Shown here piece after piece: positions 20,699 to 31,717 of a stretch of 64,000 bases of DNA (the first letter of the stretch is position 1; the number at the start of each line of letters is the position of its first letter). The DNA is from Lycorma delicatula (lineage: Eukaryota; Arthropoda; Insecta; Hemiptera; Fulgoridae). The stretch lies in the NCBI RefSeq assembly GCF_047948215.1, contig NC_134461.1:85866245-85930244 (forward strand), in the 5' to 3' direction. The notes beneath the pieces were generated by a model. It saw only the letters and a list, made by a program, of their open reading frames with translations, did not search any database and had not been told where the DNA came from. The translations under genes and the position numbers were made by a program.

Positions 20699-22190
20699 AT
20701 GCGATCATTAAAATTAAAGGAAAGAAGGAGTAGCCTGCAAATTAAACAGATAAAGAAAGAAGAAAAGAAGCAGAAGACATCATATATACAGCGTGTATTG
20801 TATCATAGTCGTAACCCCTATATTAAATATAAAGGTTGTGAAATCAGTCGAGTTCGAGTTCATAAGTACCTAGGTGTTTTGTTTGATGAAAAGTTACTGT
20901 TTAGCAACCACATTAAGCAAGTAGCGGCGGACGCCGTCTCAGTGATGCACAAACATAGGAGGATTGCTCGGAAAGACTATGGGTTGTCAAGCCGTCAAAT
21001 GTACATGGTGTTCCGAAGTGTCTTCGAAAGCATGACCTCACACGCGGCGTCTGTTTGGGCGCATAGGTTGGATATGAATAGAGCATTTGTTCAAAATTTA
21101 AGGAGTGCTCAGCACAGAGTGTTTTTAAAATAATCTCCTACGAGGCTACCACCGTATTGGGAAAGTCTCTCCCAATCGGTTTAGTAGTGAAAGTTAGGGC
21201 AGCCATTTAGAGATTGCGACGAGGATGGGAGGTCAAGGTGTTTGGGATGCGGTTTCGAGCCGGGCCAGTACCGGAGCGGTAAGGTGATTACAATGCACCG
21301 GATTTAAATTTCGTTCAGTTGCCCATCTCGCGCCTGCAGAAGAGGCTGCAGAGCCTCGCGATGGAAGTATGGCAGCTGGAGTGGGACACCCCGACTAAGG
21401 GAAGATTCTTGTATAAGTTTACACAAGATCTGGGGGGATGGTATGCCTCGAGCTCGTTTTTAAGGAAAACGAGTGCTCACCAACCATGTTAATTTAAACC
21501 AATATCTGTTTCGGTTCCGCCTGGTAACTGATGAGCTGTGCGTCGGTGCAGTCAAATGAATACCTGATGTTTAACTGCCCTGCTCTTGGGAGAGGGTCAG
21601 GGATCGGGCCACCCTGGAACTTAGAGGTCAAGGAGAAGATTGGCCACTCACAAGCGGAGAGTCAGTGTGGCGAGAGCCAAATTGTCGGGCCGTATGGGAT
21701 TTCCTTGATACGGTTGCTTTGTTCAACCGATATCAGTAGTTTACCTAAGGGAAAAGACTCCTACCGCGCTGCTGTATGAAGCTAACTGAGAGATATGGCT
21801 GGCTGCCAACCAGATTAAGGCTCCAAGCGCTTTATTGGTGAACAGATACTTGCTGGCATTCAGCGGCCTAGGCGTGGCAGCGAATTGCTTGTATGTAACG
21901 AGATAAATTTAACTATTGATAATTATATATGTTTTAGTAGTTGGCGGGGTGCGCCTACCCATTTTAGCAAATATATGAAGTGAGCGGTTGAGACACGTAA
22001 GCCGATGGTGTATGGCACCGCGGTTAGTCCACTCATGCTGTTAGGTAAGCTCTAGGAGCTTTTTAGGATACTGGTCGCTAAACTGTTTCGAGGCTCAGTA
22101 GTCGTTTGTGGCACAGACATTTGGTCGTATGCTTTAGGGTGACAGAATGGGGTGGTAGCGAGGGAAATGCCAAGCAAACCATATATACAC
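20699..22190 (+). pseudogene. R1/jockey-superfamily LINE pol, C-terminal remnant and 3' region
   Basis: The first frame (20699-21133) contains SRNPYIKYKGCEISRVR and HKYLGVLFDEKLLFSNHI, which directly follow the reverse transcriptase active site in R1- and jockey-type proteins, and then YGLSSRQMYMVFRSV and SHAASVWAHRL. The frame then breaks repeatedly. LQSLAMEVWQLEWDTPTKGR near 21340-21400 and YLFRFRLVTDELC near 21503-21540 match the C-terminal region, which usually ends in a cysteine-histidine cluster; here the cluster is disrupted. A roughly 400-bp GC-richer tail to about 22190 is probably the element's 3' untranslated region. The core reverse transcriptase is missing. The first 35 residues of the first frame do not fit the family and may be unrelated flank. 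Confidence 0.75.
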
Positions 22191-22769
22191 CTGGGGAATT
22201 CTAAATTGGATAAAGTATCAAGTGAGAAAATTATCTGCATGTGAATTGAATGTCCTTTTTTTGCAAGTTTGTTTTTTTTCATGTTCTTGGACATGAAAAA
22301 AAATCATAACTTAAGTTCCTTAATAAATAGAATTTTTTATTTTATTTTACTTTTTCAGTAGATTTTGCTCCATTTTTCCAAGCACATATAAATAGAAATT
22401 ACTGCAATGAAAATTTAAAAAAAGTAAACAAGTAAAATATTGATTTTTTGAAAAAAATTATTATAAAATTTCCCATTCATGAAATTTTTTTAAATACGTG
22501 AAAAATAGAACATCCTTATATTAACCTTCAATTAAAAAAAATGTAAAAATAGCATTATTAATTAAACAGTTAATAAATATGACGGTAAAGCAATAGTGAA
22601 ATTAATCAGAAAGACCTGGAACTTGTAACATATAAATCTTATAAAATGATTTTTGTATTTCCCGCCTCAGAGAAGAGCTTTTTTAAAATAAAAAAATTTA
22701 CTTACAGTGGATTTTTAAGGTTGGTTTTTAAGATATTTATTTTATTTCAATTTTTTTTTTGTTTTATTA
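22191..22769. other. AT-rich stretch, nothing recognised
   Basis: Contains GTTTTTTTTCATG...GGACATGAAAAAAAAT near 22270-22302, a short inverted repeat. No genes. Confidence 0.4.
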
Positions 22770-23235
22770 CTTCCTGGTACGAAATAAAGGAAGTATTGTG
22801 ATCGCGAAAAATTTCAGTTTTCAAATTTCAACGAAAATATCCGTTTTGACCATCCCTGAATCCATTTTGACTAGCTTCGGCGTGACGTCTGTATATACGT
22901 ACTATATTATACGTCTCGTATAATTCAAAAACGATTAGCATAGGATGTTGGAATTTTGGATTTAGAACTGTTGTAACATCTAGTTGTGCACCTTCCACAT
23001 TTTGATTGCTATCGACTGAACCAAAAGTATCCAAAAAAAGCCCGAAATCCAACAAAATTAGAATTTTCGACTTTTTTTTAACCGCAGTAATAAGCCCTCA
23101 TTGTGTGCTTTTCAACGATATATCATTAGTGGTGCTTATTTTGATTAGTTCCAGAGTTATAGCCGAATAAAATTTTAATTAATGAAATATTTAGATCTTA
23201 CACGAACGCACATCGGTTCGAATCAGACTTTATCT
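22770..23235 (-). repeat. Interspersed repeat of about 450 bp, copy 1 (second copy at 59.65 kb)
   Basis: Reverse-complement match to 59655-60095. Shared blocks include CATCCCTGAATCCATTTTGA, GGCGTGACGTCTG, ACATCTAGTTGTGCACCT, ATCGACTGAACCAAAAGT, TTTTCAACGATATATCAT and CATCGGTTCGAA. The outer edge reads TTACTTCCTGGTACGAA. Weak open frames run through it but are not conserved between copies. The transposon class is unknown. Confidence 0.8.
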
Positions 23236-23280
23236 CTTTAAATATATTGATTTATTAATAATTATTAATTTCTCATTATA

Positions 23281-23373
23281 GATGTCTTTACTAGGATTTG
23301 AACCTTAAAACTCTCGACTTGAAAATCAGGTGATCTGCGATGACGAATCTACCACTAGACCAACCCGGTGGAT
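23281..23373 (-). mobile_element. SINE type B, head only
   Basis: On the minus strand CCACCGGGTTGGTCTAGTGG starts the SINE B head, followed by the degraded anticodon palindrome and CAAATCCTAGTAAAGAC. The body and 3' domain are absent, replaced by the 450-bp repeat. Confidence 0.75.
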
Positions 23374-23399
23374 TGGCAGGGAGGGTTCATATCCTTGCA

Positions 23400-23800
23400 A
23401 GGACATGGATGTTGTAACTACTCAGGATGAGTTCGTGACCGAAATTCGAAAGGTTACGTTCTGTCCATGCGACCGGCTTACGGTGAGACGCACGTGGTTA
23501 CTGTGGCCGTGCCACCCATCATGGCGGACAAATTACTGGCCAACGTACGTGTCCGGATTGGATGAGTAGCTTGCAGAGTCATGAAGCGCTCAGTTGACGA
23601 CCTTTGTTTCCGCTGCTGGAAGCCAGGCCATAGAGCCTATTCCTGTACTAGGTCAGACCGTAGAGGCCACTGCTTTACCTGTGGCGAGGCCAGTCACCTG
23701 CGGAAGGACAGCCGGCGGGAGGCTCGGTGTTCTTCCTGCAGGTTGCATGGGCATACACCCGGGAGGCGGGGATGTAAGACTTCACCTGCACCATAATATG
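23400..23800 (+). pseudogene. R1/jockey-superfamily LINE gag, C-terminal remnant with zinc knuckles
   Basis: Reading across frames gives DVVTTQDEFVTEI, then VVTVAVPPIMADKLLANVRV and RIG-VACRVM with a stop replacing tryptophan, then three zinc-knuckle-like units at 23605-23780: CFRCWKPGHRAYSC is a complete CX2CX4HX4C, CFTCGEASHLRKDS has lost its last cysteine, and CSSCRLHGH is a third, irregular unit. In R1- and jockey-type LINEs, ORF1 ends with such knuckles and binds the element RNA. The stop and frame shifts make it non-functional. It lies downstream of the pol remnant at 20.7 kb, the wrong order for one intact element, so the two are separate insertions or a rearranged copy. Confidence 0.8.
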
Positions 23801-23909
23801 CGGCGTCTGCTTGGCGCTGTTGGGTGTATGTATGAGGGATAGGAGGCTTCGGCGTCCCACCATCAATGATTGGCCGCGGACTCCTTCGTAACGTCTTCTG
23901 GAAGGGAAT

Positions 23910-24026
23910 GTAAGACCGTAGTCCCGGTAGGAGATCCCTTTGGGGATTCCTCATTAGAGGCAGGGCGTAAAGACCGGAGTCCCGGTAAGGGGTCCGCATT
24001 GGAGTCCCCTCATTAGAGGCGTGGTA
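23910..24026 (+). repeat. Tandem duplication of about 57 bp
   Basis: GTAAGACCGTAGTCCCGGTA at 23910 is repeated as GTAAAGACCGGAGTCCCGGT at 23966, and both units end in CTCATTAGAGGC. It is GC-rich and lies just after the gag remnant, so it may belong to that LINE. Confidence 0.75.
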
Positions 24027-24298
24027 CGCAAATAAACATCGCATCCTGGCTACCTGGGTGGGACTTTGTTTCTACCGAGGTAGCTTGAGGATATGGCTCA
24101 CCCGGAGCTGAGTTTATGCTTGGTTGCATAAAGTTTATGAGGTTGCTTGGTTTGAACGGGGAAAATGCGTAAAAAATTCTTGTAAAAAAAATTTTACAAT
24201 TAATAATATTTCAATAAAAAAAAAAAAAAAACAATTAAAAGTTGTTAATGAAATTAAATTTTATTGTCTTTTCATTAAAAAAAAAAAAATGTATAACT

Positions 24299-24345
24299 GT
24301 AATTTAATAGGCGTACAAGGAAGTCATGTGTTGTCCACATCAGAT
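24299..24345 (-). repeat. Short interspersed repeat, copy 1
   Basis: The reverse complement contains CACATGACTTCCTTGTACGC and CTATTAAATTAC, also found at 25380-25450 and 59415-59490 on the plus strand. It looks like the end of a mobile element. Confidence 0.6.
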
Positions 24346-25379
24346 TTTTTTTTAAATACTGCAATATCTACAAAAACACTACCCATATGAAAAAAAAAAC
24401 GTTCGCAAAGACAAAAACTATTTAATAAAATAAAAAGGATTTAAATTCATACGCTAAAAGATTTAAAAAATACATATGTTAGACGTGGAGGAATCTAGCT
24501 AGCTATTATCTTTAACCGTGTGATAAAAAAGTTATAAAACTGATCTCACTTTGATATACGTTTATTTATAGAGCGGCATTTTTAATCTCAAAAGGAAGAA
24601 TAGTTGGAATGGGTTAAACCTAATATAGAGTACACTTATACACTACTAACATACGTTACGCTGCTACATATCACGTACTTTCGAATCCTAGTTATTCATT
24701 TGGCAGAAAAGGTCACTATAACGCCGTGTCGATTATTTTTTATAACCGCAAATAAAAATGAATTTTTTTTTTTTTACAATTGGTTAAATTAATAAAAATA
24801 TTTTAGTTGTATTATAGAATAATTTCAATTTATGGCGTGAAATGTTTTTCAGCTATATTGATGCATTTATAAGAGTACATATATATTTTTTATTAGATTT
24901 ACTATACTAAATTAACATCTGCATTACAAATATGTAAATTATTACACTGCGAATTATCTATACTCAAAGAAATTTTTATATAGTTTAATAAAAATGCTAG
25001 CAACAATGTTGTTAGACTTTATTGGTATTTAAACATAATTTAAAATTTAATTTTACACAGAAATAAAATATAAAATTTAATCTTATGTTAATACCTTACT
25101 TATTTTTTTTTTATTAAAAGAAAAATAATAAAATAAGATTCTAAAGGAGATATTACATCAATAAAAACAAAAATACAATCCAATATTAAAGTAATATAAT
25201 AAATTATTATAAAACTTTATTTTATTAAAATACTCTGGACCATTTATAAAAAAAATTAATGTTTATTTTCTACCTGTTGTAATAAAAATTGAAAATTTTT
25301 CACTAAGATGATGTCCTATTTAAAAAATATAACGAATGAATTTTAAGACGACAGTTGATCAATAAAATAAAATTGAAAA
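24346..25379. other. AT-rich stretch, nothing recognised
   Basis: Around one kilobase of A/T-rich sequence with homopolymer runs. Short frames at 24124-24390 and 24604-24792 consist mostly of low-complexity lysine- or isoleucine-rich sequence. Confidence 0.4.
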
Positions 25380-25450
25380 AATTTGATGTGACACCACATG
25401 ACTTCTTTGTACACCTATTAAATTACATATACACATTTTTATAAAATGAA
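25380..25450 (+). repeat. Short interspersed repeat, copy 2
   Basis: Contains GTGACACCACATGACTTCTT and ACCTATTAAATTACATATAC, matching the copies at 24.3 and 59.4 kb. Confidence 0.65.
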
Positions 25451-25582
25451 AATTGCATTTTCATCTCCTTAGTCATTAATCCCCTTCTACATACCTTAAC
25501 CCGCCGTTACTCGACTCTACAAGAGAAACGTCGTTTGTGAGTACCGCGCTCACTCTGACGCAATACGAATAAAAATAATTGA

Positions 25583-25905
25583 TTACCGGGGATTTCCCGC
25601 AAGCCAGATATGCAAAACTTGCTTATCGCATTCCAAATATATGCGTAGGCAGCTAGACGGCGTTCCAAGAATCTTCAAAATATTTTCAAGTTTTTTGCCA
25701 GGTTCAGCTGGTCGGTCCTGGAAAAGTGGATGAACCAAAATTCGTAACGATGTATTATGATAATTAATGTTGTGAATATGTCCTCCAAGCAGAGAATTTT
25801 GTTTGGTGCGAGGAGATAAAGTCATTAAATTTAAAATGTGATCTAGAAGAGATTGAAGTATTGGATCACTGTAATAAAGAGTATTGCCGAATATCCATTA
25901 TTTCT
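25583..25905 (-). CDS. Unrecognised open frame, about 105 residues
   Basis: The frame is open on the minus strand from about 25905 (reading WIFGNTLYYSDPILQSLLDH) to a stop at 25583, with an internal ATG at 25825. Its composition is more protein-like than the other short frames: mixed hydrophobic and polar residues, prolines and cysteines, and no low-complexity runs. The local GC content is higher than the flanks. No start context, no splice site clear enough to name, and no homologue that I can name. It could be a fragment of a mobile element or an isolated exon. Confidence is low. Confidence 0.2.
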
Positions 25906-26522
25906 TGCAAGTTTTAACGACTCTTTCCGGAATCAACATGTACTAATGAACCCTCGTTCTCCACAATGAAAAGTTAAAACGATTGCGTGTAACAAGTCGG
26001 AGGATTGAAGATTAAGTTCGTTAGTTTCTTTATCACGCATAGATATATTAATGTTAATCCTGATGAAGTTTTAGATATGGCAAGAAAGAGAAATCGACGA
26101 CTAGCTTTCTAATAATTGATAACTTTTATTGGAGTGTAAATGTGTGAGTGAGAAGTATAAATGTGGATTATGAAAAAAGTTATAAAGCTGATTCTTAATT
26201 GCGTAGTAAATAATTATTAAATCTAAGCATCTGTTCTGTATTTTTCATATGCAGTAAAGTACAAAAAACCGTTTCTAAATAAAATGATTTTCATTATTAT
26301 AATTATTATTTTATCATCATCATCAACCCATTAGCCCCCGAAAAAAAATCCTAGCTACGTGCCTGTATACAAAAATTATAAAATCCGATGTTTTAATATA
26401 AATTATAAGAATTTGTTCAAAAATTGATTGATTATTATAATGATTATTCATTTTAGTAACAAAATAAATTTGGTTTGTATTATTAGATTAGAACTAGAAT
26501 ATATTATTAAAGTGGTATATTA
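25906..26522. other. Stretch without recognised features
   Basis: GC content stays moderate to about 26170 and may continue the unassigned sequence before it; after that it is AT-rich. No features supported. Confidence 0.35.
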
Positions 26523-26690
26523 AAGCCGATCTCCGAGGCAAAATGGTAGCATTACGGCTTTTCATCCAAGAATTCCCAGATTGGAATCGGGTCAAGCAGA
26601 GCATTTTTCATACGGTACAAAACTCAACTTCCATTTTCCCACGTTCAAGCTTTTCAAAGCTTTTGTGGTTAATTAATAAATTCTTTTATC
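26523..26690 (+). mobile_element. SINE with type A head and alternative tail, copy 1
   Basis: The head GCCGATCTCCGAGGCAAAAT and TTTTCATCCAAGAATTCCCA is a diverged SINE A head; GCATTTTTCATACGG follows. The tail then reads TTCCATTTTCCCACGTTCAAGC and AATTAATAAATTC, not the usual 3' domain. The same head-tail combination occurs at 44534-44675. Confidence 0.7.
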
Positions 26691-28045
26691 AAGCAAAAAA
26701 AACTTATTACTAAAGCTCTAGCTTATAAATTTTTTTTTTATAATATAAAATCGTAATACAAGTAGTGGTGGTAAAGTAAATGAACCTTGTTATGTAGTTT
26801 ATTCCATCGCTATATCTGACCGTTAGCTGATATCAATGAAGCGTAAATGTAACATGAGTAAAAAAAGAACAACAAAAATACAATCGACTGGAAAAATCGA
26901 AGCGTTAACCTTGATAAAAGAAATATTGTGTAAACCTATTATTTAATATTGTTACATACAACAAAAACAAATTTACTGTTTTACAGGTAAAAAAACACAA
27001 CAATGACGAGGGGAATCCCCGGTCAAATTGTAATACTACTTCAAAACTAATACTAATCCAAACTAACAACGAAACAGAATCTTCCATACAACTATTTGGC
27101 GATAGAAATTTGAAAATATAATTTACTAAATTATAGTTACCTGAATTTTGCCTAGAGGTTAAAAATGAATAGCCATCGCTGTCCATAAAATCATTATTTT
27201 TAACTCCATTTTCTACCACGTACCTTTGTAAGAATGGATATTCTGTTATAGTGATAGTAAAAAATAAATTTTGTAATAAATTGAGCCTTCGTCCAAAATT
27301 GCGCTTAAAATTAAGTACAACTAAACCAGATATTTCTTCACTTGTTTCAAGTATGCAACATCATGTTCCGATCGAGTTTTTAGTCTTCGAGAATATTGTA
27401 ATCAGTAATGTATGTAAAAGTAAAATTTAATATATTTTTTTAAAATAAGTAAATTTTTTTATAAAAATGATTAAAAACTCCGGATATATAAAACAACTTG
27501 TCCTGATTATCTCATAATAAACGCACGCAAAAACTGCTGAAGATAAATTGATGAAAATTTATGTAAATATTTTTCTTACAGTGTAAGTGCACACTAAGAA
27601 AGGTTGAAATTCCGGGTTTAAATGGTTAAAACGAAGTAACATGTTTTTTTTCAATTTCTTGGTAACAAATGAAGATATCGGCTTAATGTTTGGTGTGTCT
27701 AATCGTCAACAGAATACCTAAAAACCAATTTCTAGATGTTTCGAAATTCGAAAAGAGTGAAAAAAGGTAAAAAAAATTTGAACAATAATTGCAAATTTTT
27801 TCCATTCCCAACTTTACTAAACGAGATATTCATTAAATTTGGGCTTAAAAATACTTTCAGCTAAATATATAAAAACCATTTTCGGGTTTTTTTGGAATTC
27901 AATTTTTTAAGAGTTGCGATGATGTACATCGCGGTGGCTCACGCTTCACACCGCCAGTCCCACTGTTTGTGACGCGACTGGCTGCACCTGCTTCCGGTAA
28001 CTTGACTAAAAAACAAATAAATTTTAAAAAAGAAACAAAATACAT
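26691..28045. other. AT-rich stretch, nothing recognised
   Basis: The open frame at 26905-27219 (minus) has a hydrophobic, serine-rich composition but no recognisable domain and no supporting context, so it is not called. Confidence 0.35.
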
Positions 28046-28126
28046 CTCCTAATGGTGTTTGTCGAGTAACGCTAAGAATCGGAAAAATACAGTTTTGCCC
28101 TTGCGAAGGACGGGTAACTAGCTAGA
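28046..28126 (+). repeat. Possible Helitron-like 3' end
   Basis: TTTTGCCCTTGCGAAGGACG continues GGTAACTAGCTAG: a short hairpin (CCC/GGG) just upstream of CTAG, the arrangement expected at Helitron 3' termini. It aligns with 9648-9720, where the CTAG is not present. The call is tentative. Confidence 0.25.
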
Positions 28127-28480
28127 GCAACTATTTATAGGATGAAGACCGACTATTTAGAAACCAGCATTCTTCAGATCAAAGTTTCAGGTCCTGTACT
28201 GACCACATTCTTGCTTTGAAGAAATTACAATATATTAATAGATTCTATAAATTCAACAGGGTTTAATTCTCACAAGCATGAGTTTAATGAACACAGGGGT
28301 CTGGGGACAAAGCCGCCTGGCTAGACGGGAAGGGCGAGCGAAGCGAGTCTGACCGCTATCTATCTTTTTTTTATACGACTGCCCGAAAAGGAATGAAATA
28401 TATTTAGCGTGTATGTACGGTATGTATATTTGTTCCACCGCAGCACCTCAACAGCTGAACCGATTTAGATGTATGACCCC

Positions 28481-28784
28481 AACCCATCGGGTTGGTCTAG
28501 TGGTGAACGCGTCTTCCCAAATCAGCTGATTTGGAAGTCGAGAGTTCCAGAATTCAAGTCCTAGTAAAGCCAGTTATTTTTACACGGATTTGAATACGAG
28601 ATCGTGGATACCGGTGTTCTTTGGTGGTTGGATTTCTTCAATTAACCACACATCTCAGGAATGATCGACCTGAGACTGTACAAGACTACACTTCATTTAC
28701 ACTCATACATATATCATCTTTATTCATCGTCTGAAGAATTATCTAAACGGTAGTTACCGGAGGCTAAACAGGAAAAAGAAAGAA
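28481..28784 (+). mobile_element. SINE type B, full length, perfect 14-bp target-site duplication
   Basis: AGATGTATGACCCC occurs at 28467-28480 and 28785-28798. The head GGGTTGGTCTAGTGGTGAAC includes an A-box-like sequence; ATTCAAGTCC near 28552-28561 is a degraded B box. Between them lies a near-perfect 25-bp palindrome at 28513-28537, with arms of the CTTCCCAAATCAG type. The body contains GTGGATACCGGTGTTCTTTG. The 3' domain is CGTCTGAAGAATTATC...CCGGAGGCTAAA, ending in an AG-rich GGAAAAAGAAAGAA tail. This is the best reference copy of the family in the window. Confidence 0.92.
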
Positions 28785-28844
28785 AGATGTATGACCCCGT
28801 GTTGGAATCCTCACGTTACTGGGAGTGTCATAAGCTATATAAAT

Positions 28845-28880
<36 letters not shown>
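28845..28880. repeat. (TA)n microsatellite
   Basis: TA repeats with one TAATA interruption, followed by a T-run. Confidence 0.9.
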
Positions 28881-28889
<9 letters not shown>

Positions 28890-30658
28890 TTTAAATTTAA
28901 AATATTTAAAAACAAATTATACTGTCTACAAATACTATACACAAAATTGTCGCCCGCATGTTCTTTAATTATCCTCTATTAAAGAGCAATGTTTGTCAGC
29001 AATGTTTTTTCTGGCAGTCGTGATTTTAATTTTTAATATTTATTTTTTGCTCAATTCATGCACATTTCATTTCTCTTTACGACACTTCGTATTTTTGAAT
29101 AATTACTCAATTTTTGTAATTAAAAAAATAAAATAAGCTTGGCGTTGAGAAATTAATTTTTGTACTCGCGTTAAAATTCTGATTATGTATTTTGCGAGCG
29201 AAGCCGCGACAGGAATCGCTAGTTTGTAATAATTAAAAAAAAAACTGTAATAAATGATATTTTTTAATAAATAGAAACTTTTAGAAAAGATTATAATTTT
29301 TTTTTTCTATTCCATTCTGCGATATAACTTTATAACTGTCTTAATGATATATTACATATCAATTAATTCAGTGGTACGCTACTGATTTGTAATTCACATG
29401 AGTGGATAACGTTCAAGTACGGCTGCTTTACACCACTGAAATTTATATAATCTGAAATAACAGAGTTTACAAATTAGATAAATAACCAAAATTAAATTTT
29501 ATAATAGCTCAGATAAAGATTAGAAAATAATAAATACACAATTGAGGATGTAGGACGTCGTACATACTTTGAGGTTATAAGATTAAAGCACAACGTAAAG
29601 GAATAGAAAATAATATCGAATCAAATAATGACCGATGACTTTAAAAAAATAATAATTGCTTACACTCAGCATTTATATAGATAATCATTTATGTTTTGTA
29701 TCCGGCTTCATATATGAACAGATTGTTTACAAAAAGGAAGTAGTTTTGTCACGTAAAAAAAAAAAAACAGTTTCCCGTTAACCTGGAACATGAAAATAAT
29801 AATAATTACTACCGACCCAATACTCATTTAATAGTCGACCTTGTTTAAGGTTCATTTATTAAATGCAACTAACAAGTCCTTGGCCAAAATATCGTATACT
29901 CTTTATTACTGTCGGATGATTATATGCAGTGGCATTGAATATTCTGGAACGTTTAATTACATATAATACATTACATTTTGTTATTATTAATTGGTTTATT
30001 ATTTTTAAAATGATTTATTAATTACGTGTTATAATATGTATTTAGTTCAATGTTAAAAATACAAAGATAATTTTATAAGTACACAAGTAAACCCACTTGA
30101 GATAATTATTAATCGGTATCAGTACATTGTATATATAACCCTCACTACTTTCAGAAACAATAGTTTACGAAGTGTAAATAATTATAATAATTAACTGTAA
30201 CGTATTATTTTGCACGTACAATTTTCTTTTTAATAAATATATAAAATGAACGAAACCAGGAAGTAGATTAATTATCATTGCATACCTTAAATACGGTATA
30301 AGGTCCAAAATTGATCAAGATGCCTATTATTTTACAATTTTATATATCCTTTTATGCAAAGGTGCTAGCCGTATACAAAGTTTAATGTGGATCTATAATT
30401 TTTCAATAATATGTAAAACTGACTGATAGGAAAAAACATATTATGTATTCAATTTAATATAATTTAATTTAGCTTTGATCACAGATTCACAAAATTAAAA
30501 TGGAAAAAATATTAATAAATGAATTATACTTTATCTAAAGGAGAGGGAATAAATGATAATTTAAAATAGAAACTTTGAAATATAAAAAGAAATTATTTAT
30601 TCGTACATAAACATTCCATTATTGCTGTTTCCTATTCACCGAACCGACTTTCAAATGT
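28881..30658. other. AT-rich stretch, nothing recognised
   Basis: TTTGCGAGCGAAGCCGCGAC...TCGCTAGT at 29191-29223 resembles the end of a mobile element (see the findings). The rest shows no supportable feature. Confidence 0.35.
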
Positions 30659-30672
30659 AATGGTTTGTAAAA

Positions 30673-30831
30673 GCCGGCCTCAGTGGCGCGAGTGGTAGCG
30701 TCTCGGTCTTTCATCCGGAGGTCCCGGGTTCGAAACCTGGTCAGGTATGACATTTTTCACACGCTAAAAAAATTGTTATCCATCTCATCCTCTGAAGCAA
30801 TACCTGAACGGTGGACCCGGAGGTTAAAAAA
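30673..30831 (+). mobile_element. SINE type A, full length, perfect 14-bp target-site duplication
   Basis: AATGGTTTGTAAAA occurs at 30659-30672 and 30832-30845. The head GCCGGCCTCAGTGGCGCGAG carries an A box, and GGTTCGAAACC at 30727-30737 is the B box. TTTTTCACACGCTAAAAA leads to the 3' domain CATCTCATCCTCTGAAGCAA...CCCGGAGGTTAAA. The length is about 160 bp. The intact duplication and the intact promoter boxes suggest a fairly recent insertion. Confidence 0.95.
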
Positions 30832-30845
30832 AATGGTTTGTAAAA

Positions 30846-31430
30846 ACCTTTTTAATAGTTGTTAACATAATTTATTTTATTAACACTATATATCTATTCC
30901 GAAAAATTTGAACTTATAATTCGCTTCATAATGATGATAAAATAATTACATAACTTTTCTATTCCCCATTAAATTTTTCTGATAACGTATGCAATTTCTT
31001 TTCATTACTATAATTTATCTTAAAGAAAAAAAAATACTGCCTGCTGTTTTTTTACTAGGCTGAAAATTGCATTTGTTGGAGACATTCTTTCATTCATGTG
31101 CAGCCAAGATTTATCTACTTTGCTGTCTTTCCATATATACGTAAAATATTTTACACGTATATTTTTTATTTTGGACTCAATAATTAATTGAACTAGTAGT
31201 AAAAACAAACAAACAATAAAAGGACCAATTAAAATATCACACAGAAAAAAGATATCAAACACTCAAAACCCATAAGAATGATTCACGTGGGGATAAGCAA
31301 TCAGTCAAACAATTTTGTGATCCAGAAGATTAGAAATCTAGAAAATTAACTGCCCCGCCGTTTTTTTTTTTTATCGCCGGTACAAAAACGCCGCATATGG
31401 ATAAATGGTACGGTATATTTTGCATGTAGT
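30846..31430. other. AT-rich stretch, nothing recognised
   Basis: The open frame at 31020-31262 (minus) is hydrophobic and of uncertain meaning. No features supported. Confidence 0.35.
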
Positions 31431-31441
31431 ATAATGTACTT

Positions 31442-31706
31442 TCTTTTTTCCTGTTTAGTCTCCGGGAACTACCGTTCAAGTATTACTTCAGAGGATAATA
31501 TGTAATAGTGTAATTGAAGTGTAGTCTTCTACAGTTTCAGTTTGATCATTCCTGAGATGTGCGGTTTAATTGAAACCCAACCACCAAAGAACACCAGTGT
31601 CCACGATCTAGTATTCAAATCCGTATATACGTAACTGCCTTTACTAGGACGTGAACGCTGTAACTCCCGACTTCCAAATCAGCTGATTTGTGAAGACGTG
31701 TTCACC
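31442..31706 (-). mobile_element. SINE type B, 5'-truncated, perfect 11-bp target-site duplication
   Basis: ATAATGTACTT occurs at 31431-31441 and 31707-31717. On the minus strand the element starts at TGGTGAACACGTCTTCACAA, lacking the first roughly 15 bases of the family head, and runs through the body to the 3' domain and CAGGAAAAAAGAAAG tail. The loss of the 5' edge inside an otherwise precise duplication fits premature end of reverse transcription. Confidence 0.9.
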
Positions 31707-31717
31707 ATAATGTACTT

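Noticed and set aside
23581..23796. Cellular CCHC zinc-finger protein
   Set aside because: The preceding PPIMADKLLANVRVRIG text, the in-frame stop and the lost knuckle cysteine identify a decayed LINE gag and not a host RNA-binding protein.
30673..30750. tRNA genes at the SINE heads (also 33.2, 50.5, 13.4 kb)
   Set aside because: A and B boxes are present, but the acceptor stem does not close, no intact anticodon loop can be drawn, and a SINE body with tail follows within target-site duplications.
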